DNA of 46,684 nt from Microcaldota archaeon (GCA_013151465.1 JAADIF010000043.1:1-46684); one strand, 5' to 3'; positions 33,674 through 42,842 are shown, numbered from the stretch's first letter. The notes: generated by a model from the letters alone, not told the origin. Translations and numbers: made by a program.

Positions 33674-34258
33674 ATGAGAAGAAAGAACGGTATCGTAATA
33701 AGGATAAACAAGGCGACAAAAGATGCTGTGCATATAGAGCGCGAGGCCTTTGATACAAGAATGAAACTCAGCATCGATTTCAGAAAGGACTGGCTTGAAA
33801 GCTATGTCGACACTAAATCCGAAATGTTGGACAAGAACCTTGCAAAGCTTGCAAGATTGGTGGGATTCCACCTGGTTGCAATGCAAGAAGAGGAAACCCC
33901 GGATTTCCACGGCACCGGACATATGCTCGGGTCCGCATTTAAGGAAATAATAAAAAGAAGAAATAAAGAGGATAAATTCATCAGAGGAAAACATATTTTC
34001 ACAGACGGGAAATGCAGCACGCTATTTTCTATGATAATCAATCCACAATATCCGATCGGCTCCCTTGATATAAGGATGATGGGCGGTGCAGAATATGCCA
34101 TGGACAGGAATCTTGAGGACTTCCTCGTAGGCTTTTCAACATCAGCAGGCATACATGCAAACATAATTCTTGAGAAGGTGGACGACAAAAAACATGAATG
34201 GGACAGCGTTTTTGAATCGATGTCGGGCTCGCTCATAAGATTGATGTCACAGAGATAA
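33674..34258 (+). CDS. Divergent HisB-like (imidazoleglycerol-phosphate dehydratase fold) protein
   Basis: A 194-residue protein whose pattern follows IGP dehydratase across most of its length: an opening IVIRINKATKDAVH resembling TKET strands, LDKNLAKLARLVGFHL in place of LDHMLEQLARHGGFDL, and a second half with the FFRALA-NAGLTLHI counterpart FLVGFSTSAGIHANIILEK. The metal motif HHTVED is replaced by FHGTGH (H79, H83) with residues missing, and the second HH(I/V)VEA is KHEWDSVFES, so both manganese sites look eroded. No other his genes are present. Probably a repurposed, non-catalytic relative. Assignment is by visual alignment only. Confidence 0.5.
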   Translation: MRRKNGIVIRINKATKDAVHIEREAFDTRMKLSIDFRKDWLESYVDTKSEMLDKNLAKLARLVGFHLVAMQEEETPDFHGTGHMLGSAFKEIIKRRNKEDKFIRGKHIFTDGKCSTLFSMIINPQYPIGSLDIRMMGGAEYAMDRNLEDFLVGFSTSAGIHANIILEKVDDKKHEWDSVFESMSGSLIRLMSQR

Positions 34259-34260
34259 AT

Positions 34261-35253
34261 CTACTTCTCTTCCGGCTTTATCATGTTGTCATATCTGCTG
34301 CTTCTGTTTTTCAGAAGGACTATTCTTGAAGGTATTGCCTCATCCGAATAATCATAACCTTCCAGTGCATCTTCCAGCCTTTCTGAGAAGGCTTTGACTT
34401 CCTCATGCGTTGGCATATTTGACCTCTTCAGGCGATGCGTAGAATATCCTATGTGCATATAAGCCTTGACTTCGACAAAATCCGTTCCGGTTTTTTCTAT
34501 GAGTTTTGCAAATTCTCTGATATATTCGTCCTTGTCATTCAACCCTTTGATGAGCGTAAGTCGTATGACTCTTCTTGTCGGAAGACTCGGAAGCAGTTCG
34601 AGCGTCCTGTTCAGCCGTTCCCACCCATCAGGATGCATTGATTTGTTAAGCTCCTTAAAAAGCGCTTCATTTGGCGCAGTAAGAGAGACATAAAGCTGTG
34701 TCGGGAGAGCATCATCTTTCCAGAGTTTTTCAAGAACGTCCGGGTTCTGTCCGTTAGTTACGATAAAAATAGTCCTCACTTCGGGCTTTTTGCGAAGAAG
34801 CCTTACCATTTCACCTAGTTTTGGATACATCGTCGGCTCTCCGGAAAGCGATATTGCATAATGATCGGGGATAAGAGCTTCCCTGAATTTTTCGGGATCC
34901 ACCTTTTCGTTTCCACCAAGTCCTGAAAGAAGTTTGCTTCTTTGGGGTATGACATCATTGAGTATTAATCCGGGGTCATCGATATCACTATCCCCGATGC
35001 TTCGCACGGTCATCTGCTCCATGGGACGCCAGCAGTAGACGCAGTTCTGGTCGCACCAGAGAGCGACTGGTGTAATCTGCGCGCATCTATGGCAGTGCGC
35101 GCCGTAGAACTGTTCCTTGTAGCAGACGCCCTCGCCTCTCAGCGCCTTTTTCGTCCATGTGCATATCTCTATTGCACCATGGTTTCCAAGGATTCGCCAC
35201 TGCTTCTTTTCAAGGTCTTTTTTGTCCTTATCAGTGATTTGGAGTTTGACCAT
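34261..35253 (-). CDS. taw1: 4-demethylwyosine synthase (TYW1/Taw1)
   Basis: A 330-residue radical-SAM enzyme that builds the tricyclic base at position 37 of tRNA-Phe from pyruvate and m1G. Radical-SAM cluster CDQNCVYC (C67, C71, C74); the N-terminal cysteines C31, C44, C54 (and C57) supply the second Fe-S cluster. LSGEPTMYPKL and FVEVKAYMHIGYS are typical of the family. Marks an archaeon. Its stop is three bases from the stop of the convergent HisB-like gene. Confidence 0.95.
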   Translation of the reverse strand: MVKLQITDKDKKDLEKKQWRILGNHGAIEICTWTKKALRGEGVCYKEQFYGAHCHRCAQITPVALWCDQNCVYCWRPMEQMTVRSIGDSDIDDPGLILNDVIPQRSKLLSGLGGNEKVDPEKFREALIPDHYAISLSGEPTMYPKLGEMVRLLRKKPEVRTIFIVTNGQNPDVLEKLWKDDALPTQLYVSLTAPNEALFKELNKSMHPDGWERLNRTLELLPSLPTRRVIRLTLIKGLNDKDEYIREFAKLIEKTGTDFVEVKAYMHIGYSTHRLKRSNMPTHEEVKAFSERLEDALEGYDYSDEAIPSRIVLLKNRSSRYDNMIKPEEK

Positions 35254-35385
35254 AAAGTAGATGTAAGTTATAGATTTAATAATGTTTTGCCTTAGTTAAC
35301 CAGAGCATATAAGCAACCTATAAAATTGAGTTATATTTTGGATGGAACAAAATCAGTTCTTAAAATTTTTTATCATCTACTGTAT

Positions 35386-36066
35386 ATGAAACTAAATTAT
35401 AGAGTTCTGATGAGTAGTGATGGAAATTACGCTCAGATTTTCCATGATTTCAGAGATAGACGTATAGTGGTGGAGTTGGGTTCGTGCATAAACACTAAAC
35501 CAGTCGAAGATCTATTTTTGCATCGATTTAACTTACAGCAAGACGGAAACTGGCACAATTCTCCAATTACATGGTATACATACATTATTAGACCAAAACC
35601 AAACTCTCATACCGATACACTCGGAACCTATTCTCATTGCAATGTAGCATTTGAGCCATTGGTAGACGAAAACAAAAGATACATAGCGGTTGATAAGAGC
35701 TTTGGGGTAATGAAGACATATTTTTATTTTCTAAAAAATAAATTCGGAAAACAAGGAACAAAGAATATTTTTGGGGTTGTTGCAGATGCAAATGAATTGC
35801 CTTTCAAAAAAGGATGCATAGATTGCATATTCGGGAACAATTCTATTGATTCCATTCTGGAATTGGCGAATGATCCAGATAAAATATGGTCAAATGTGAA
35901 TTATGTGTTAAAACAGGGAGGTTGTGTATCTTGCGTTACATGCACCCCTGAAGATGCTAAAAAGTGGCATGCAGAATTCGAAAAACACGGATTCAGAACA
36001 CGTGTTGCTGATGCTGTTATCATGGGAAATAAAGAACATCAACCAGATTTCTTTTCGCATCCTTAA
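35386..36066 (+). CDS. Methyltransferase-like protein
   Basis: A 226-residue protein from the ATG at 35386. It has a weak class I methyltransferase pattern: IVVELGSCIN near residue 25, YIAVDKSF around 95, GVVADANELPFKKGCIDCIFGNNSID as the motif IV region, and VLKQGGCVSCVT. The SAM loop is unusual (ELGSC rather than E/DxGxGxG). It is AT-rich compared with neighbours. The TTG at 35326 gives a longer frame, but TATAAA at about 35319 makes a later ATG more likely. It overlaps the convergent tmk gene by 47 bases. Confidence 0.55.
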   Translation: MKLNYRVLMSSDGNYAQIFHDFRDRRIVVELGSCINTKPVEDLFLHRFNLQQDGNWHNSPITWYTYIIRPKPNSHTDTLGTYSHCNVAFEPLVDENKRYIAVDKSFGVMKTYFYFLKNKFGKQGTKNIFGVVADANELPFKKGCIDCIFGNNSIDSILELANDPDKIWSNVNYVLKQGGCVSCVTCTPEDAKKWHAEFEKHGFRTRVADAVIMGNKEHQPDFFSHP

Positions 36067-36619
36067 AAACTTCCTCAATCGGTCTGTTTCCATCTATAAC
36101 GACAAAGTTTTTCTCTTTCGCAAGCTCAAGATATGCTTTTCTTACTTTTTCCATTTTTCCGAGCTTTTCGTGCCTATCCGCGTTGTTTCCGGCGCGCTCT
36201 ATGCTCACCTCGGGCGGGATGTCTATGAATATCACGATGTCCGGCTTTCTTACAAATTCATGTATCTTCTTAATCCATTCCTTATCTATTCCATATAAAC
36301 TATTTTCATATGCAAGCGTAGAGTAATAGTATCTATCCATCACGACTGTTTTTCCTGATTCAAGCGCGGGCAACGCCTGGCTTTTAAGGTCTTCATACCT
36401 GTCTGCGGAATACAGAAGTGTTATGGCCTCCCCGGATTCAATCTCGATTTTACCGTTGAGCCAGTCGCGTATGAGAAGGCCTATTGGATTTTCGTATGTC
36501 GGCTCGGAGCAGAAGACACAATCTATGCCTTTCGATTTGAGATGATCGCAAAGCATTTTCGCCTGCGTCGTCTTTCCCGATTTGTCAATCCCCTCAAAAA
36601 CAATGAATTTTCCTTTCAT
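36020..36619 (-). CDS. tmk: Thymidylate kinase
   Basis: A 199-residue dTMP kinase: P-loop EGIDKSGKTT (9-18), the DRYYYSTLAYE motif (DRY/H block) and an ERAGNNADRHEK lid region. Makes dTDP for DNA synthesis. Start M at 36619 is preferred over 36625 because MKGKFIVFEGIDKSG is the normal family start. Convergent overlap with the methyltransferase-like gene. Confidence 0.93.
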   Translation of the reverse strand: MKGKFIVFEGIDKSGKTTQAKMLCDHLKSKGIDCVFCSEPTYENPIGLLIRDWLNGKIEIESGEAITLLYSADRYEDLKSQALPALESGKTVVMDRYYYSTLAYENSLYGIDKEWIKKIHEFVRKPDIVIFIDIPPEVSIERAGNNADRHEKLGKMEKVRKAYLELAKEKNFVVIDGNRPIEEVFKDAKRNLVDVLYFP

Positions 36620-36722
36620 AGGCAAAACATAAATGGATTTTGTATGTTTTAAGCATTAGCGTTGATTTATTAATCTTCCATCCATTTTTAATTGGGCAAA
36701 ATGCCTTAGGGAGGGGGTAATT

Positions 36723-37730
36723 ATGAAAAGGTTATTTCTTTCGGTGGCTTTGCTGTTTACTGTTGTTTTCTTTCTTGCAGCAACGCCTGCATATGCATAC
36801 ACAAACTGCCACTTCAGGACATACGGAACGCATATGCTTTTAAGGAACGATTGTATAACAGATGAGACGATATACATACCTGACGGCATGACACTTGATG
36901 GCAGAAATCATGCAATAACAGCAGTCGATCCGCCGGGAAGTCATTTCCGCGGAGCCATAATAAAGAATGCCGGAAGCGTGGCCAACGTAAGAAACCTTAA
37001 GATATTTGCGCGTAACCTTGCAAACGTGTGCGATGCCGGAAGCGACAGGCTCAGAGTGATACTTTTTGAGGGCGCGTCAGGTTCGATAATCAAAAACACG
37101 ATATACGGCCCAAATCAGGGTAATAGTGGATGCCAGGAAGGAAACGCCATAGAGGTGAGAAATCCGCCATTTGACGGGACGCATCCGGATACGAAACATG
37201 TATTCATAACGAGAAACACCATAAGAGCGTATCAGAAGACAGGCGTAGTCGCAAACGGCGATGTCGATGTATCCATACTCTTCAATGACATAGGAAGTGC
37301 AGACTTGTCATACTATATTGCAGCAAATTCTATCCAGCTTGGTTATTGGGCAAAAGGAAAGGTGAAATATAATTCCATCAAAGGGAACCAATGGTGCGGA
37401 CCGAGCGCATACGTGGCAACTGCCGTGCTCATGTATCTTGCAGAAGGCGATTCTGTCGTCGCGGGAAATGCAATCACCGGAAACTCTGACATCGGCATAT
37501 ACATATACGCGGATAATGTTGATGTAAAGAGAAATATGGTGTTTGACGACTGGAGGATAGCTGATTGCAATTCGCATGGCTGGGATATTGGAATAGGAAA
37601 TTACGGATTCGGAAATATTGTGGCCAAAAATATGGTATTCGGGTTCACTGAATCATATGAGGGACCTCATATAAGTGCACAATCCATCGGTCATGCCCCA
37701 AATAAAGAAATCGCAACACCTTTCATATAA
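36723..37730 (+). CDS. Secreted right-handed beta-helix protein
   Basis: A 335-residue secreted protein: signal peptide 1-26 (LFLSVALLFTVVFFLAATPAYA), then repeated short strands with N/D-rich turns typical of pectate-lyase-like parallel beta-helices (GMTLDGRNHAITAVD, NAGSVANVRNLKIF, VFITRNTIRAYQKTGVVANGDVDVSILFNDIGS, ITGNSDIGIYIYADNVDVKRNMVF). Four cysteines, some perhaps in disulfides. May bind or cut a polysaccharide or be a surface protein. Strong ribosome site GGAGGGGG before the ATG. Confidence 0.8.
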   Translation: MKRLFLSVALLFTVVFFLAATPAYAYTNCHFRTYGTHMLLRNDCITDETIYIPDGMTLDGRNHAITAVDPPGSHFRGAIIKNAGSVANVRNLKIFARNLANVCDAGSDRLRVILFEGASGSIIKNTIYGPNQGNSGCQEGNAIEVRNPPFDGTHPDTKHVFITRNTIRAYQKTGVVANGDVDVSILFNDIGSADLSYYIAANSIQLGYWAKGKVKYNSIKGNQWCGPSAYVATAVLMYLAEGDSVVAGNAITGNSDIGIYIYADNVDVKRNMVFDDWRIADCNSHGWDIGIGNYGFGNIVAKNMVFGFTESYEGPHISAQSIGHAPNKEIATPFI

Positions 37731-37797
37731 AAATCCATTCTTCTTCTTTTTCCTTCTTCTGCAATATTTTTAAATGGAAATCATATTATTACCTCTT

Positions 37798-38352
37798 ATG
37801 AGAAATCTCTATTTTGTCACGGGCAACAAGAACAAGCTTGTGGAAGCAAGAAAGGTTATACCCGGAATTGAAAGCGTAAATCTGGATCTTCCGGAAATCC
37901 AGGATATAGATCCGCGCAAGGTCATAGAGGCAAAACTTAGGAAAGCTGTGGAAAGCGTTGATGGAGATATCTTCATAGAGGATGTGTCTTTTGAATTGGA
38001 GTGCCTTAACGGGTTTCCGGGTCCATTTATAAAATGGATGCTGGGAACAGCTGGTAGAGACAAGATTGTTGAAATCTGCCAAAAGCTGGGAAATGACAAT
38101 GCCGTAGCAAGGGCGACAATAGGCCTTGCAAAAGATGGCAAACTATATTTTTTCGAGGGCTTGGTGAAAGGTAAAATAGTTCCGAAAAGAGGAGAGAATG
38201 GCTTTGGTTTTGATCCCATCTTTCAGCCGGAAGGGTATGATAAGACATTTGCTGAGATGTCTCCCGAAGAAAAGAATGCAATAAGCCACAGAGGGCGAGC
38301 CCTTGAAGAAATGAAAAAATTCCTGAAGGGTGCAACGAACCATTTTAACTGA
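37798..38352 (+). CDS. rdgB: XTP/dITP pyrophosphatase (Ham1/RdgB)
   Basis: A 184-residue housekeeping nucleotide pyrophosphatase that removes inosine and xanthosine triphosphates. FVTGNKNKLVEARK (substrate loop), the FIEDVSFELECLNGFPGPF metal site and ENGFGFDPIFQPEGYDKTFAEMS are intact, with SHRGRAL near the end. A TATA box (TTTTTAAAT, about 37767-37775) is about 26 bases before the ATG at 37798, favouring it over the frame start at 37774. Confidence 0.94.
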   Translation: MRNLYFVTGNKNKLVEARKVIPGIESVNLDLPEIQDIDPRKVIEAKLRKAVESVDGDIFIEDVSFELECLNGFPGPFIKWMLGTAGRDKIVEICQKLGNDNAVARATIGLAKDGKLYFFEGLVKGKIVPKRGENGFGFDPIFQPEGYDKTFAEMSPEEKNAISHRGRALEEMKKFLKGATNHFN

Positions 38353-38370
38353 TTATAACAATTATCTTCT

Positions 38371-38556
38371 ATGTGTCTTGCGACAACCGGCACGGTCATA
38401 TCGATAGAAGGAGATAATGCCGTCGTCGATTTTGGTGGAGTGAGGTATGAGATAAACATATCTCTTGTGAAGCCTAAAATAGGCGATCGTGTTCTTGTGC
38501 ATGCCGGTTTTGCTATACAAATAATGAAAGATGATGAAAATGTCTGTTACACGTGA
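38371..38556 (+). CDS. hypC: Hydrogenase maturation chaperone HypC
   Basis: A 61-residue chaperone that carries the Fe(CN)2CO group with HypD and binds the NiFe hydrogenase precursor. Starts MCLA with the essential Cys2; GDRVLVHAGFAIQIM is the family's middle motif. Somewhat short at the C-terminus compared with the usual 70-90 residues. Overlaps hypD. Confidence 0.93.
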   Translation: MCLATTGTVISIEGDNAVVDFGGVRYEINISLVKPKIGDRVLVHAGFAIQIMKDDENVCYT

Positions 38557-39550
38557 TGTTCTTTCTGAGATAAGGGAAATTGCAAAAGGTATGCCTCAGG
38601 TCAATATAATGGAAGTGTGCGGAACGCACACCCAGACAATAGCAATGCATGGCATAAGGGAAGCAATGCCTGAAAATATTAATCTTATATCCGGTCCGGG
38701 ATGCCCTGTGTGCGTCACACACCAGCGCGACCTTGACAATATAATCGAGCTTGCGCTGAACGGGGTGAAAATCGCAACATACGGCGACATGCTCCGCATT
38801 CCAGGAAGCAGGATGCGCCTTGACGAGGTTCGTACCATCAAGAACAATGTGAAGGCAATCTATTCCATAAAGGAGATAATAGGGACGGACTATGTATTTT
38901 TTGGAGCGGGTTTTGAAACTACTGCCCCCATGACGGCATACGCCCTCCAGAAAGGAGTTGTCGTGTATTCTGTGCATAAGCTCATACCTCCTGTTTTAAA
39001 AGTTCTCACACAATCCGGAGAAATAAGGATAGACGGGTTCATAGGACCGGGGCATGTTTCAACTATAATCGGCTCCAATGCTTATGAAGGGCTCAATATA
39101 CCTCTGGTAATTTCCGGTTTTGAAAGGGAAGATGTCCTTTTGTCCGTATTGATGCTTTTGAAACAGATAAAGGAAGGCCGCACCGAAGTAGAGAATGAAT
39201 ATACACGGGTTGTAACACCTGAAGGAAATACATCGGCACAAAAAATTCTCGAAGAAAATTTCATTGTTACAGATGCTGAATGGAGGGGTTTTGGAACTAT
39301 ACCAGACTCCGGCCTTGAACCAAAAAACAAAGAGCTTGATGCAAAGGTCATTTATAAGGACATATTAAAAAACGTTCCCGAGCCGTCGTATCCCAAAGGT
39401 TGCATATGCGATCGTATCATAAGAGGCTTAAACCTCCCCTCAGATTGCCCGCTTTTTAAGGGAGGAAAATGCAACCCGATTGAGCCCATCGGACCCTGTA
39501 TGGTCTCTGTCGAAGGTGCATGCAATGTCTGGTTCAGAAATAAAAGATAG
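38531..39550 (+). CDS. hypD: Hydrogenase maturation protein HypD
   Basis: A 339-residue Fe-S protein that with HypC/HypE assembles Fe(CN)2CO for NiFe hydrogenases. EVCGTHTQTIAMHG (catalytic Cys), SGPGCPVCVTHQ, FGAGFETTAP, GHVSTIIG and a C-terminal cysteine group (CICDRI, CPLF, CNPI, CMVS, CNVW) for the 4Fe-4S cluster are present. Starts at 38531, 38534 or 38540 are all possible; the gene overlaps hypC in another frame, implying coupling. Confidence 0.96.
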   Translation: MMKMSVTRDVLSEIREIAKGMPQVNIMEVCGTHTQTIAMHGIREAMPENINLISGPGCPVCVTHQRDLDNIIELALNGVKIATYGDMLRIPGSRMRLDEVRTIKNNVKAIYSIKEIIGTDYVFFGAGFETTAPMTAYALQKGVVVYSVHKLIPPVLKVLTQSGEIRIDGFIGPGHVSTIIGSNAYEGLNIPLVISGFEREDVLLSVLMLLKQIKEGRTEVENEYTRVVTPEGNTSAQKILEENFIVTDAEWRGFGTIPDSGLEPKNKELDAKVIYKDILKNVPEPSYPKGCICDRIIRGLNLPSDCPLFKGGKCNPIEPIGPCMVSVEGACNVWFRNKR

Positions 39551-39553
39551 GAA

Positions 39554-40261
39554 TTATAATAGCTCAAAAACTATCGCCAATCCTATTATTACCATTAGCG
39601 CTCCCGCGATAAGATGAAGGTATTTTATGTTCTTTTCCTTCCACCCGGAAACATCCTGAACGGTCGAGATTCCTTTGTAGACGATAAGCGTTATGGCTAG
39701 CATCGGCATGACAAACACTATATTATATAAGACAAGCCAAGGAACGGCAGCAAAAATACCTATCTTTGACAAAAGACCGTTTGCAATGACATATGGGCCT
39801 ATTGTGCACGGAAGTAGGAAGAGCGTAACAAACACGCCCACTATAAATGCCCCCCCTGGCCCTGTTACAGAATTTATCAGTTTTTTCACCCGCGGTCTCA
39901 TAGAAAGCGGCATCTCTGTCATGAATCCTCCGGGCTTGTATCTGAAATAGTCCTTCAGGTTAAGGAAACCCAGAATAATTGCAACAGCACCAAGCGCGGT
40001 ATACAAAACCACACGCACGCCTGAAATCGCCTGCATCGCGGAGAAGAATGAAACCAGAAGGAAGCCATAAAACATATAAAGTATGAAGACGGCCGCAACA
40101 AAAGACAGGCCTGAAAAAAGTATCCTTTTCGTGTCTTTTGGGTTGTATGTCATTATCGCTATGAGCATAAGGGTAAGGACCGCTATCGCGCATGGGTTGA
40201 CCGCGTCGACTGCTGCGAGGGTCAATATATACGGAATGGAAAGCGTCTCAATCATAATCAT
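39554..40261 (-). CDS. CcdA/DsbD-like thiol-redox membrane protein
   Basis: A 235-residue six-helix membrane protein of the CcdA/DsbD group that passes electrons across the membrane for disulfide reduction. The two conserved cysteines are in DAVNPCAIAVLT and LFLLPCTIGPYV. Its ATG overlaps the stop of the thioredoxin-fold gene upstream (TGATG at 40263-40259), so they are translationally coupled. The first start codon in the frame, GTG 40264, is less likely. Confidence 0.88.
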   Translation of the reverse strand: MIMIETLSIPYILTLAAVDAVNPCAIAVLTLMLIAIMTYNPKDTKRILFSGLSFVAAVFILYMFYGFLLVSFFSAMQAISGVRVVLYTALGAVAIILGFLNLKDYFRYKPGGFMTEMPLSMRPRVKKLINSVTGPGGAFIVGVFVTLFLLPCTIGPYVIANGLLSKIGIFAAVPWLVLYNIVFVMPMLAITLIVYKGISTVQDVSGWKEKNIKYLHLIAGALMVIIGLAIVFELL

Positions 40262-41082
40262 CACTTCTTTTTGCCTTTCTTATGCCCTTCATGGGCTTTT
40301 CCTTTTTCTTTTCTTTCCTTTGTAAAGACAGCGATTGAAAGGGATATGGCAAACAATATGATAAGCGCAATTCCTATAGATTGCTTTTTCTGGAGGTCAT
40401 CGGTTTTTCTGTCTTCTCTTCCCCATTCAACTATCCACGAATCGCCTATTTTTGCTGCGTGTAGGAATTTAAGGTTGCCGCCTGAGTATTCGACCGGTTG
40501 CGGAGCCGTGATTTGAAAACCATTAGATGTTATGCAGAAATCTATATCCTTTGAAAAGAGCAATGTTCTCAGAACATCATCCCCTATCCCTTCGTTTCCA
40601 TCGGAAACCTTTATGAGAACGCGATCGGATGCCCATATCTTTGGCCTTCCTGGCAGAGAGGAAAATGAAATTTCATCCGCTTTAGCGTATGTCCCGTCTG
40701 GAAGAGGACATTCGTTTCCATTTTTCAATGACTCCAAAAGAGGGTTTATGCCTTCAAATATCGGCGCATCCCCTCTTAAGACATTGCCTTTATTAAAAAT
40801 TATCTGGGGGACACCTGATTGGATTGAATAAGCGTTCATATATTGCATCATTACTTGAGGATTTTCCTTTTCCTTGAATATTTCATATTCTATAAGAACG
40901 AAATTGCCTTCATTTTCAGGAAGCGTGTTTCCGAGCAGAACTGGATCCACCTTTGCGCAATGGGAACATCCTATGCCTGAAAAATAGACAGCACATATTT
41001 TTTCTTCAGCCTTTGCTGCAGCAGGCAGCAAAAGGAATATCGCCACAATTGTGAATGCTAATATTGATTTTTTAACCTTCAT
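40261..41082 (-). CDS. Exported thioredoxin-fold protein with C-terminal anchor
   Basis: A 273-residue envelope protein: signal peptide 1-25, thioredoxin-like domain with C39-S-H-C42 (GIGCSHCAKVDP) and cis-Pro-like SGVPQIIF, a middle domain, and a helix at about 240-260 (IGIALIILFAISLSIAVF) followed by a His/Lys tail (KGKAHEGHKKGKKK). Probably the outside partner of the CcdA-like protein. GTTTCA/TGAAAC boxes lie upstream at 41099-41135. Confidence 0.85.
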   Translation of the reverse strand: MKVKKSILAFTIVAIFLLLPAAAKAEEKICAVYFSGIGCSHCAKVDPVLLGNTLPENEGNFVLIEYEIFKEKENPQVMMQYMNAYSIQSGVPQIIFNKGNVLRGDAPIFEGINPLLESLKNGNECPLPDGTYAKADEISFSSLPGRPKIWASDRVLIKVSDGNEGIGDDVLRTLLFSKDIDFCITSNGFQITAPQPVEYSGGNLKFLHAAKIGDSWIVEWGREDRKTDDLQKKQSIGIALIILFAISLSIAVFTKERKEKGKAHEGHKKGKKK

Positions 41083-41096
41083 ACTATCTGAATGAG

Positions 41097-41135
41097 TGGA
41101 AACTATATATATTAGTTGGTTTCAATAATAGAAAC
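41097..41135. promoter_or_regulatory. Divergent promoter with GAAAC boxes
   Basis: GAAAC at 41099-41103 and 41131-41135 (32 bp, three turns apart) and GTTTCA at 41119-41124 surround a TATATATATT element. It lies between the thioredoxin-fold operon (minus) and the HAD gene (plus) and resembles the arrays at 29.25 and 43.85 kb. Confidence 0.55.
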
Positions 41136-41157
41136 TAAACGCTGGATGTGCGAAATA

Positions 41158-41838
41158 ATGAAAAATAAGTACCTGTTTTTGTTTGATATAGACGGAACGC
41201 TTCTCAATAGCCTTGAAATGCATTTTATGGCATTCGAGAAAGTGTACAGAAAGCTTTTCGATGTGGATGTTGACGAAACCCTTTTCAATGAAGCAACAGG
41301 AAAAAGCGCTGTCGAGTTTCAAAGGTTTGTATGCGGCAAGTTAGGATTAGAGTTCTCTGAAGACATTTTCAATAAGATAATGCATGAATGGAAAAGCGAA
41401 ATTGACAGATTAGCGCAGCAATCTGAAATTAAAATACTTTCAGGAGCAAGGGATTTCATAAAATTCCTGAAAGAGAAAGGCATTGCGGTCGGAATCGTTA
41501 CGGGCAACACAGAAAGAACCGGAACAGCTATTCTCAAGGCATCCGGCATTTATGATATCTTTGATGTAATGGCATTCAGTGATGGTCTTAAAGACAGGGC
41601 GGATATAGTGAGAAAGGCCATTAAATTGTACGAAGATACAGGAAATGAAGCGTTCAGGACTGTTGCAATAGGCGACACTGTCGAGGATATCAAGGCTGCA
41701 AAAGACGCAGGTGCGTTTTCTGTCGGAGTTGCAACAGGGCATACAAGCGAAGAAGAGCTCAGAAAAGCCGGGGCTGATGTTGTTGTAAAAACATTGGAAG
41801 AGTACAAAAAGATTACAGATGCTCTTGGCATTTATTAA
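41158..41838 (+). CDS. HAD-superfamily hydrolase (phosphoglycolate phosphatase-like)
   Basis: A 226-residue HAD phosphatase: FDIDGTL with nucleophile D10 and D12, GIVTGNTERT (motif II), KDRADIVRKA (Lys) and AIGDTVEDIKAAKDAG (motif IV). A helical cap at about 15-85 makes it subclass I. Substrate unknown. ATG 41158 is preferred because the sequence before it (from 41116) is unlike the family and contains the upstream boxes. Confidence 0.85.
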   Translation: MKNKYLFLFDIDGTLLNSLEMHFMAFEKVYRKLFDVDVDETLFNEATGKSAVEFQRFVCGKLGLEFSEDIFNKIMHEWKSEIDRLAQQSEIKILSGARDFIKFLKEKGIAVGIVTGNTERTGTAILKASGIYDIFDVMAFSDGLKDRADIVRKAIKLYEDTGNEAFRTVAIGDTVEDIKAAKDAGAFSVGVATGHTSEEELRKAGADVVVKTLEEYKKITDALGIY

Positions 41839-41861
41839 CCATTGTTCTGATAAAATATTGA

Positions 41862-42839
41862 ATGGAAATATCTGATTTGTTGTATGGGAGCGGCATACAG
41901 GTGGAACCCGTAATCGAGGAGCTGATCAAATCCGCCCCCCTTCAGAGGCTTCGTGGAATAAACCAGTCGGGCGTGACAAGATACATAAAAGGGGGGAGAA
42001 CAAACACAAGGTTTTCGCATTGCGTGGGCGTCATGCTTCTCCTTAAAATGCTCGATGCTCCTCTAGAAGAGCAGATAGCAGGGCTTCTCCACGATGTTCC
42101 TCACACGGCATTTTCGCATGTCGTTGATTTCGTCTTCAAGAATGATGAGCATGAATACCATGAAAAATTCCATGAAAAAATAATAATGGAGTCAGAAATC
42201 CCGAACATTCTCAGAAAGCATAGCTATGATGTGGATTTCATTCTCGACAATACGAACTTTTCGCTTCTTGAAAAAAAACTGCCTGCGCTTTGCGCCGACA
42301 GGATAGATTATACATTAAGGGACTGGAGCGTCTATTTCGGCCTTCTTGAGAGGATGAAAGGATACCTGAATTTCTTTACTGTACATAAAAACGAAATAAT
42401 AATGAGCGATGGTGAATCGGCAAGGAATTTTGCAGAGGACTACCTGAAGATTGATTATGAGGTCTGGTCAGATCCCTTAGAAATAGCAGCATACCAGATA
42501 GCAGGCGATGCTATAAGAATGGCAATGGAAAGGGGCATATTGGTCGAAGATGACCTTTTCATGAACGATGACTTCGTTTTCAGCATCCTCAAGAATTCAG
42601 GGGATGCAGAAATAACAGAACTCATAGAAAAGCTCAATCCGAATCTTAAAATAAAGATTGACAAAAAGGATTACGATTTTCACGCAAAAAGCAAACTGAG
42701 ATATATAGACCCGAAATTCATAGATTCTAGCGGCAGGATAAAGAAGGTTTCAACGGCTTATCCGGACTTCAAAGAAAAGCTGAAAGAGCATAACAGGATT
42801 ATGAAAAAGGGGTTTTATGTGAAAATTGTTTCGTGGTAG
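41862..42839 (+). CDS. HD-domain phosphohydrolase (COG1078-like)
   Basis: A 325-residue HD hydrolase related to dNTPases such as SAMHD1/YwfO. TRFSHCVGVMLL, LLHDVPHTAFSHVVDF (the HD pair) and ADRIDYTLRDW give the metal-binding His/Asp set. Likely removes phosphate from nucleotides. It lies between the HAD gene and hypE, 23 bases and 3 bases apart, so the three are probably cotranscribed. Confidence 0.88.
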   Translation: MEISDLLYGSGIQVEPVIEELIKSAPLQRLRGINQSGVTRYIKGGRTNTRFSHCVGVMLLLKMLDAPLEEQIAGLLHDVPHTAFSHVVDFVFKNDEHEYHEKFHEKIIMESEIPNILRKHSYDVDFILDNTNFSLLEKKLPALCADRIDYTLRDWSVYFGLLERMKGYLNFFTVHKNEIIMSDGESARNFAEDYLKIDYEVWSDPLEIAAYQIAGDAIRMAMERGILVEDDLFMNDDFVFSILKNSGDAEITELIEKLNPNLKIKIDKKDYDFHAKSKLRYIDPKFIDSSGRIKKVSTAYPDFKEKLKEHNRIMKKGFYVKIVSW

Positions 42840-42842
42840 AGC

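Noticed and set aside
38531..38568. C/D-box-like motifs (GATGATGA, GTGATG, CTGA) at the hypC-hypD overlap
   Set aside because: Spacing between boxes is too short for guide RNAs, and the bases are explained by the overlapping start and stop codons.
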